Positions 56,896 to 64,000 of a DNA stretch of 64,000 nucleotides are shown in pieces. Within the stretch, counting starts at the first letter, position 1; each line of letters opens with the position of its first letter. Below the pieces are notes generated by a model. It saw only the letters and a list, made by a program, of their open reading frames with translations. It did no database searches and had not been told where the DNA came from. Source of the DNA: Gordionus sp. m RMFG-2023 (taxonomy: Eukaryota; Nematomorpha; Gordioida; Chordodea; Parachordodidae); contig NC_088775.1 in assembly GCF_954871325.1 (NCBI RefSeq), positions 33,643,561-33,707,560 on the forward strand, given 5' to 3'. The position numbers and the translations under genes were made by a program.

Positions 56896-58836
56896 CTAGA
56901 TATAATAATAATGATAATTACAAATATAATGAAAATAATTATAGATATTATAGACATCAGAACAAATCGAGATACATACCTAGATACAATAATAATTAGA
57001 ACAATAATCAGTCATACAAGAACAGATTAGACGTAAATAGAATGGATGATGATGACAAGGCAAATGATGCTTACAAAGTTACGATATACCGGTAGACATG
57101 CAGATAAATACCGGGTCTCGATTTTCGATATTGCCGATTAATATTGCTAGAAAGATAGAAATCAAAGTCTTGAATAAATCGGATACGAAACTGACTGGCT
57201 ATGGTGGGAGAAGAATAGAGGTGCTAGGAATCGTTAAAATAAAAGTGAGATATGAAGACAAAACTCAAAATTTAGATGCGTATCTAGTCCAAAATGACAA
57301 AATTGCAATTCTGGGAAGGACATGGATAAATGTTTTTGGGAACATACTTAATAAAATTGTAAATATAATCGTGGAAAATAGAAAAGTAGATAGTAAAAAT
57401 TATGAAGGTACATATTAGAATAAAAAGCATGAAAATTATAATTATAAATATCATAATAATAAAAACTTGAATAAAATTGAATTATGTAAATTAATACCAA
57501 ATGTTAATAAAGAAATAAATTCTTATAAATTAGAAGAAATAAATCATTTGATAATGAAGAAATAATAGTTATTATGAAATAAAAATTGAAGAAAATACTA
57601 AAATAAAAAATTTTATAATTAATAAAAAATTGAAAAAAACTTTGGAAAAGATAATTAAAACAAAGGTGATTAAATATCGTGATGTTGAAAGAGAGATTAG
57701 GAGTACTATATGGAGATCGTATGTTGAAAATGGAAGGAGAAAGAGAAATTTTGTTACAAAGAACTAGTTAAAGAGAAATTATGATATAAAAAATGTGTTT
57801 AAATTGAAAAATAAAGGAGTAAAATTTAAAAATAAAAATAATTAAGTAATAAATGAAAAATTATAATATAAAATGAAATAATTTTAAATATTCTATTATT
57901 CTATATTCCAAATTATGATTCTTATTCTTATGAATAATTCTGATAAATTATTTATTCCATTATTTCAATTATTCCAAAATTATTTTGATCATAATATATA
58001 TTTAAAAACATTGATCAAAATGATAATAAATAACGAGATGAACAAACTAATGTGAGGATGATGTTCAAGCGAATGATTAGATGATAAGGATAACAGGCTA
58101 AGAACAAATCAATGAAAAAGATATGACTCAGGCTAAACATGATACGAACAAAATATCAAATGAAAATTCTACTACAAACAAATGAAAAAATTTTTAGAGG
58201 GGGAAGAAGTGAACAAGTTGAAGTTCAACAAAAAAAGAAAATTCAAAGTCAGTTCAAAATTCAAAAATTAAAGTCAAGTTCAAAAGCGAGAATATGACCT
58301 ACGACATAGAAAATGATTGTTATAAAAAAAATTTTGTAAAAAATATTTATATAAAATTTTAAAAGCTAAATGGAAAGGTCAAATGCAAACAACGGATCAA
58401 CAAACGATGTTGGACGAGCGATGATACAAGGCACAGACTAATTCGAGCCAGATCGACAAATGAATAAAGGAGCTATGAAGGAGATGACAAATGGAGGAAG
58501 AGTCACTTAGAAAAAGGGGGAGATGTTGAATATGACTAATTTACATATCATATTATATTTATATTTTTTGAAGGTTTTTATATTATATGATATTGAAAAT
58601 ACCTTTTAAAAATTGTCTTTTCTATTTTAATATGTTAAAGAGTTTAAAATTGTTTTTTCTTATTTAACATACTAAAAACCTTATTTTTATATCATTTTAT
58701 TTTGTGAATTACAAAAACTGATTACTGAAAATGTATATAAAGTGTAATATATTTTTGTAAAAAAGAGATATATAAATTTTTCAATAAAAGTTTGTTTTAC
58801 TCGTACCTTGTTTGCAATGCTTTCATAAAATAATAA
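56896..58836 (+). mobile_element. Gag-protease LTR element, copy C (fossil, plus)
   Basis: Plus-strand order is the end of the gag-like region (56896-57090), then the protease-like frame (57098-57418, ILPINIARKIEIKVLNKSD and IAILGRTWINVFG), a basic region to about 57780, an A/T-rich 3' zone, AAAAAGGGGGAGA, and the LTR 58524-58836 starting TGTTGAATATGAC. The 5' part is missing at the minisatellite. No RT or integrase was seen. It is broken. The transposon at 58839 adjoins the LTR end. Confidence 0.75.
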
Positions 58837-58838
58837 TA

Positions 58839-60688
58839 CAGTGAAACGAGTGTTAAAAATCAACTAACAATCAAAGGGAATAAATATAATAAAGTTTTAT
58901 TTTAATTTAATACATATTGAGATTAAATATGGACAAGCAATTAATTAACAAGATTAATCGTTTTTAAATTAATAAAAAGAAATTATATTGTAAATAGAAA
59001 TTTGTAATAAAAAATGGGAATTTTTTTGATCTTCTTTGAGAATGCTCAAGTAAGATTTTTGTTTAAATTTTATCTAAAATTCTAAATCATTTTTTGTAAA
59101 AAGTTTTTTTGATATTGGAAAATATTTTAGAATTTCTTAAATGTAATCTATTTTGAAATCTTGCACCAATTTATTTCGATAAAAATATAATACTATAAAT
59201 TTTTATAATAACTTCGATAAAATAATTAATACATAAAAAATATTATTATAATTTATCAAAATATTCTTTTGTTCCACGAATTTGATGATGGTACCTATTT
59301 AGAAATTAAAAGAGTTAATATTATAATTATTAATACAAATCAATTAAAAGGATTACCTAATTAATCAGTTGCCGGCGATATCCCAACTCCAAATAGTTTT
59401 GCATGTGATTGTAAAAGTTAGTAAAATCATAAGGAATAAATCCGTGTAAGAGCTGAATAATATTCCCAATAATTTCATCTCTTGAATTAGGGCTGGGGTT
59501 TATTGCTCGATATTTATTTTTTAAGACTCCAAAAAAAATTTCGATGGGATTTAGCCGAGGTGAATATGGTGGTAGATATTCAATCCTATCTTTATATGCA
59601 TCGATAAGATGGCTTCTATGGATAGATGCATTATCCATTACAATAATTGCATCTGGTGGTAAGACACTGATAAGCTCTGTCATAAAATCACGGAATAACA
59701 ACCACTTATAAGCTCCTTCGATTATTTTATAATGGATTACCCCTCTAATTCCAATTGTACAAAGTATGCTTACATTTTTACCCTTAGAGGATGGATTTTT
59801 TATTACTGGACGGACATTGTATGGTGCCCAGGCGTAGATTGGTACAACGTGCAAGTTTATTCCAGTTTCATCTAAGAAATATAATTTTTCTCCTGGGATA
59901 TTTAAGATCTTTACACAATAGATTTGACGAATATTGATTGCCCCAGGAGTATTTCTTCTATCAAGCTCCTTGCCAGCTCTTTTTTTCGACCAACCTATAT
60001 TTTTTATATATTTGCTAATTGTTGTTTTCGTTCTTGGACTACCAGGAGGTAAATTTTCTATTATCTGCTGGATAGTAAGAGTATTATTATCCATCAATAA
60101 ATTTATGATGAGTCTTTCAATTATGGAAGTATCTTTTTTTTACTTCCACTGTTTTGAATATTATATTCTTTTAAATGTTCTCCATTTATATCTGGGAATG
60201 TGTCCCGTCTAAATTTATGAACTGATGCTGTATACATTTCGACGTATTTAGCAATGTCTTTAATTTTCATCTGTTCTCTTTCTGGCATTGATAACAATTT
60301 AGTGACAATATCTATTTTTTCTTTATTCCAATATTTGTGTATTCTTTTTGGTCTTGGAATTCTCGACGAAGATTGGGAGTTTTCATTAAATTGGAAAAAT
60401 TAATATTACTATTGGATAATAAAGATTCTATATTAAACATTTTTTTTAATATTTAAGAAAAATTTAAAAAATTAATAAATATTTTTTTACTTATTTAAGA
60501 AAAATTTAAAAAATTAATAAAAGTCTATAACACCTTTATTTATTTTTAATTAAATTTCCAACACAACGATTAATCTTGTTATTTAATTACTTGTCCATAT
60601 TTAATTTTAATATGTATTAAATTAAAATAAAACTTTATTATATTTATCCCCTTTTATTGTTAGTTGATTTTTAACACTCGTTTCACTG
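58839..60688 (-). mobile_element. IS630/Tc1-type transposon with about 125-bp terminal inverted repeats
   Basis: 1850 bp flanked by TA at 58837-58838 and 60689-60690. The ends read CAGTGAAACGAGTGTTAAAA and its complement. The inverted repeats run to about 58966 and from about 60565 with only a few differences. TA target sites and a DDE_3 transposase place it in the IS630-Tc1-mariner group. The unusually long and well-matched terminal repeats imply a recent insertion, next to the LTR of copy C. Confidence 0.93.
59357..60440 (-). pseudogene. IS630/Tc1-type transposase, recently frameshifted
   Basis: The main frame (60097-59357, 246 codons) carries the second helix-turn-helix (IQQIIENLPPGSPRTKTTIS), FLDETGINLHVVPIYAWAP (first Asp), AIIVMDNASIHRS (second Asp) and LPPYSPRLNPIE (Glu), followed by FFGVLKNKYRAINPSPNS. 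The spacing from second Asp to Glu is 30 residues, shorter than the 34 of Tc1. The N-terminal part is in another frame: IPRPKRIHKYWNKEKIDIV and IKDIAKYVEMYTASVHKFRR (about 60370-60140). It stays continuous with the main part if one base was lost in the A8 run near 60135. A second shift near 60395 separates it from the likely ATG at 60440. Full length would be about 360 residues. The other copy, at 18.2-19.0 kb, is much more decayed. Confidence 0.88.
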
Positions 60689-60690
60689 TA

Positions 60691-61149
60691 TACAAAAATA
60701 CAAATGTTTAAAATTATATAAAAGAAATCATATAGTTTACAAACCTGTAGAGGTACGATTAGCATTAAAAAATAAATCTTTTTAATTAATCTCTTAACCT
60801 TATCCTTATACTTTTTTAGACATCCTCTTTTTAAATCCCTTATTAAAATTGTTCAAACTAAATTATAGCTTTGCATTTCCCTAATAAGCCTAAAATAAAC
60901 TCAGGTAAAACATTAATGAAGTTTTGATCTCTTAAATATCATTTTAAGCCAATAAAATATTTCTAAACCAACCCCCCCCCCCCCGCAACCTCTTCTCTCA
61001 AAAATATTTACAATTTATTAAAAGAATTTGAAATTTTGAAATAACGACCATAATTTAAAATTTTTAGAAAAAAGCATTTATATAAAAGATAAAACCTAAA
61101 ATACTCATCGTCCACTCGCTGGTTCGGCTCAATTTTTTAAATTTATTTA
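60691..61149. other. AT-rich spacer with a C-tract
   Basis: No gene. A run of about 15 C lies near 60970-60985. Confidence 0.5.
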
Positions 61150-61330
61150 TAAGTAAATTATAACTTTTTATATCTTCTTATCTTACCTATCACATTGGTC
61201 ATAGATCTTCCAAAAGTAAGCGAATCCTAATAATTTTGCTGATTTTTTTTCTCAGGGATACAACACTTGTAATACAGATGTATATTTATCAAAATGAGTG
61301 GAATTACGCCCTATCCAATTTGTAGTTCTA
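61150..61330 (-). repeat. Copy of the (ATAAG)-tailed interspersed repeat
   Basis: Related to 33403-33605: CTTATCTTACC, CATTGGTCATAGATCTTCC, GCTGATTTTTTTTCTCAGGG and CAAAATGAGTGGAATTACGC occur in the same order. The tail is shorter and more diverged, so this copy is older. Confidence 0.5.
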
Positions 61331-61333
61331 GAG

Positions 61334-61830
61334 TAGTGTTGTTAAAACGCCGCGAGTCGCGACCCCGACCCAAAGCTCGGGTCGTTTTATTCAACTCCGA
61401 CTCAATGTTTGGGTCGTTTTTTTCGACTTCGACCCGAGTTCAAGCCGAAAAAAACGACTTCGACCCAAAATATGGGTCGTTTTTTCGACTCCGACCCAAG
61501 TCCAAGCCGAAAAAAACGACCTCGACCCAAAATATGGGTCGTTTTTTACGACTCCGACTCAAAATTTGGGTTGTATTTTTCGACTCAAACTTGAAATTTG
61601 GGTCGTATTTTTCGACTCAAACTTGAAGTTTGGGTCGTATTTTTCGACTCAAACTTGAAGTTTAGATCGTATTTTTCGACTCCAACTCAAAGTTTGGGTC
61701 GTTTTTCTGACTCAGACTCAAACATCGGGTCGTTTTATTCAATCCGACCCAAAATATGGATCTTTTTTTTTAAAGACGACTTAAAGTTAGGGTTTCTTTT
61801 TTTCACCCCTAACCCAAAATCTAGATCATT
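61334..61830 (+). repeat. GGGTCG/CGACCC minisatellite at the left end of foldback 3
   Basis: Tandem, imperfect units such as GGGTCGTTTTTTTCGACT and CGACCCAAAATATGGGTCG, self-complementary by construction. Open frames with FFST/RPRPK-like wording here are by-products of the repeat, not genes. Confidence 0.85.
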
Positions 61831-61929
61831 TTTTTCGACCAAAAGTCAAATAACATTTAATATATATTAATATTATAGGCGGGAAAGTTACTTAAAGCTT
61901 CTTTAAATTATAATGCTCTGATTAACTAT

Positions 61930-63213
61930 TCATCATAGTTATATTTTAAAATTTTTAAGTGAAGATGTACCATAGAAAAGTGCCATTTGTCATGATGGTT
62001 ATTTTTGAACTTTTTTAAATGAAATAGATAAAAATATATATTGTAGACATGTTAAATCAAAATTTCAGTGATGATGTACCATAGATAAGTGGTAATTGTC
62101 ATAATCGCTATTTTTGAACTTTTTTGAGTTTTTTTAAAGCAAATTGCTAAAAATATATATTCTAAACATGTTAAATTAAAAATTCAATGAGGATGTATCA
62201 TAGATAGGTGACAATTGTCATAATCGCTATTTTTGAACTTTTTCAAATTTTTTTAAAGGAAATAACTAAAAATATATATTCTAAACATGTTAAATTAAAA
62301 ATTCAATGAGGATGTATCATAGATAGGTGACAATTGTCATAATCGCTATTTTTGAACTTTTTCAAATTTTTTTAAAGGAAATAGCTAAAAAAATATATTC
62401 TAAACATGTTAAATTAAAAATTCAGTGAGGATGTATCATAGATAGGTGACAATTGTCATAATCGCTATTTTTGAACTTTTTCAAATTTTTTTAAAGGAAA
62501 TATCTAAAAATATATATTCTAAACATGTTAAATTAAAAATTCAATGAGGATGTATCATAGATAGGTGACAATTGTCATAATCGCTATTTTTGAACTTTTT
62601 CAAATTTTTTTAATGGAAATAGCTAAAAATATATATTCTAAACATGTTAAATTAAAAATTCAGTGAGGATGTATCATAGATAGGTGACAATTGTCATAAT
62701 CGCTATTTTTGAACTTTTTCAAATTTTTTTAAAGAAAATAGCTAAAAATATATATTCTAAACATGTTAAATTAAAAATTCAGTGAGGATGTATCATAGAT
62801 AGGTGACAATTGTCATAATCGCTATTTTTGAACTTTTTCAAATTTTTTTAAAGGAAATAGCTAAAAATATATATTCTAAACATGTTAAATTAAAAATTCA
62901 GTTAGGATGTATCATAGATAGGTGACAATTGTCATAATCGCTATTTTTGAACTATTTTTTCGACCAAAAGTCAAATAACATTTAGTATATATTAATATTA
63001 TAGGCGGGAAAGTAACTTAAAGCTTCTTTAAATTATAATGCTATGATTAACTATTCATCATAGTTATATTTTAAAATTTTTAAGTTAAGATGTACCATAG
63101 AAAAATGCCATTTGTCATGATGGTTATTTTTGAACTTTTTTAAATGAAATAGATAAAAATATATATTGTAGACATGTTAAATCAAAATTTCAGTGATGAT
63201 GTACCATAGATCA
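61930..63213 (+). repeat. 119-bp satellite, plus orientation (foldback 3), with a 260-bp direct duplication
   Basis: About ten monomers at 119-bp spacing with AGGTGACAATTGTCATAATC, GCTATTTTTGAACTTTT and CTAAAAATATATATTCTAAA. The middle monomers are nearly identical. A block including the array's unique lead-in (TTTTTCGACCAAAAGTCAAA ... ATAGGCGGGAAAGT) at 61829-62087 is repeated at about 62954-63213, showing a direct duplication across the array. Confidence 0.9.
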
Positions 63214-64000
63214 CTGAATTTTTAATTTAACATGTTTAGAATATATATTTTTAGATATTTCCTTTAAAAAAATTTGAAAAAGTTCAAAAATAGCGATTAT
63301 GACAATTGTCACCTATCTATGATACATCCTCACTGAATTTTTAATTTAACATGTTTAGAATATATATTTTTAGCAATTTGCTTTAAAAAAACTCAAAAAA
63401 GTTCATAGCGATTATGACAATTGTCACCTATCTATGATACATCCTCATTGAATTTTTAATTTAACATGTTTAGAATATATATTTTTAGATATTTCCTTTA
63501 AAAAAATTTGAAAAAGTTCAAAAATAGCGATTATGACAATTGTCACCTATATATAATACATCCTTACTGAATTTTTAATTTAACATGTTTAGAATATATA
63601 TTTTTAGCAATTTGCTTTAAAAAAACTCAAAAAAGATCAAAAATAGCGATTATGACAATTGTCACCTATCTATGATACATCCTCATTGAATTTTTAATTT
63701 AACATGTTTGGAATATATATTTTTAGATATTTCCTTTAAAAAAATTTGAAAAAGTTCAAAAATAGCGATTATGACAATTGTCACCTATATATGATACATC
63801 CTCACTGAATTTTTAATTTAACATGTTTAGAATATATATTTTTAGCTATTTGCTTTAAAAAAATTGAAAAAAGTTGAAAAATAACGATTATGACAATTGT
63901 CACCTATCTATGATACATCCTCACTGAATTTTTAATTTAACATGTTTAGAATATATATTTTTAGCTATTTCCTTTAAAAAAATTTGAAAAAGTTCAAAAA
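63214..64000 (-). repeat. 119-bp satellite, minus orientation (foldback 3)
   Basis: At least seven monomers in reverse (TAGCGATTATGACAATTGTC, ACCTATCTATGATACATCCT). Alternate monomers carry TTTAGATATTTCC or TTTAGCAATTTGC, a two-monomer alternation in the left part. The array continues beyond the window. The switch of orientation is direct, with no spacer. Confidence 0.9.

Larger units (their letters stand above)
61334..64000. mobile_element. Foldback element 3, left part (runs off the window)
   Basis: It starts TAGTGTTGTTAAAACGCC, with the same 12 first bases as foldback 1. It is followed by a GGGTCG minisatellite (61334-61830), plus-oriented 119-bp monomers (about 61930-63213) and minus-oriented ones (63214 to the window end). 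The eight bases before it are TTCTAGAG. If the element is intact, the right end beyond the window should read the complement of its start followed by TTCTAGAG. No coding frame is present in the visible part. Confidence 0.72.

Noticed and set aside
61294-61870. Long plus-strand frames rich in FFST, RPRPK and GRFFRL wording
   Set aside because: They follow the GGGTCG minisatellite unit exactly in several frames at once, which is what a tandem repeat with a multiple-of-three-like unit produces. No start context or domain is seen.
1-64000. tRNA or rRNA genes
   Set aside because: No cloverleaf-like or rRNA-like stretch was recognised by eye. A covariance-model scan would be decisive.

Overview
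The window is AT-rich nuclear DNA from a eukaryote, most likely an invertebrate animal. The only clear host gene, on the minus strand at about 1.7-7.8 kb, is a twelve-exon cytosolic-type aldehyde dehydrogenase that reads without a break over 496 codons. Its sequence around the active-site glutamate, the Cys-Cys loop and the C-terminus is of the animal ALDH1A/ALDH2 kind. Several of its introns are only 40-54 bases long, as are introns in the transposase genes nearby. The phylum cannot be fixed from the sequence alone.

Everything else is a dense nest of mobile DNA. 8.1-9.0 kb: a decayed non-LTR retrotransposon tail. 9.08-14.7 kb: a hAT transposon with perfect ends, an 8-bp target duplication and a three-times repeated exon. 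15.1-16.2 kb: an old Ty3/gypsy gag fossil. 16.9-22.4 kb: a 5.5-kb foldback element with hAT-type ends, an 8-bp target duplication, and arms built from tandem arrays in opposite orientation around a degraded IS630/Tc1-type transposase. 23.2-25.2 kb: a second, unrelated hAT element. 26.3-33.3 kb: a young, nearly whole Ty3/gypsy element. 33.4-40.1 kb: MITEs, old retroelement and hAT scraps, and a diverged 130-bp satellite. 40.1-51.0 kb: rearranged copies of a small gag-protease LTR element, one split by a second full-length Ty3/gypsy element. 51.0-56.4 kb: a second foldback made of inverted 119-bp arrays with a 952-bp higher-order period. 56.6-58.8 kb: a minisatellite and a third gag-protease copy. 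58.84-60.69 kb: an IS630/Tc1-type transposon with about 125-bp terminal repeats. 61.3 kb to the end: the left part of a third foldback.

The most interesting system is the set of foldback elements. Three loci carry the same roughly 119-bp satellite, always with plus-oriented monomers on the left and minus-oriented ones on the right, and each monomer keeps the palindrome TGACAATTGTCA. Two of the three begin with TAGTGTTGTTAA, which fits hAT termini. The same TAGTGTTG-type start also opens several short MITEs, each filled with a different self-complementary repeat. This suggests hAT-mobilised carriers that spread satellite DNA as inverted pairs. Two Ty3/gypsy families here also share an unusual extra zinc-knuckle reading frame downstream of integrase.

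Coordinates given to the base rest on target duplications, splice sites or reading frames read by eye. Limits of satellites and relics are approximate.
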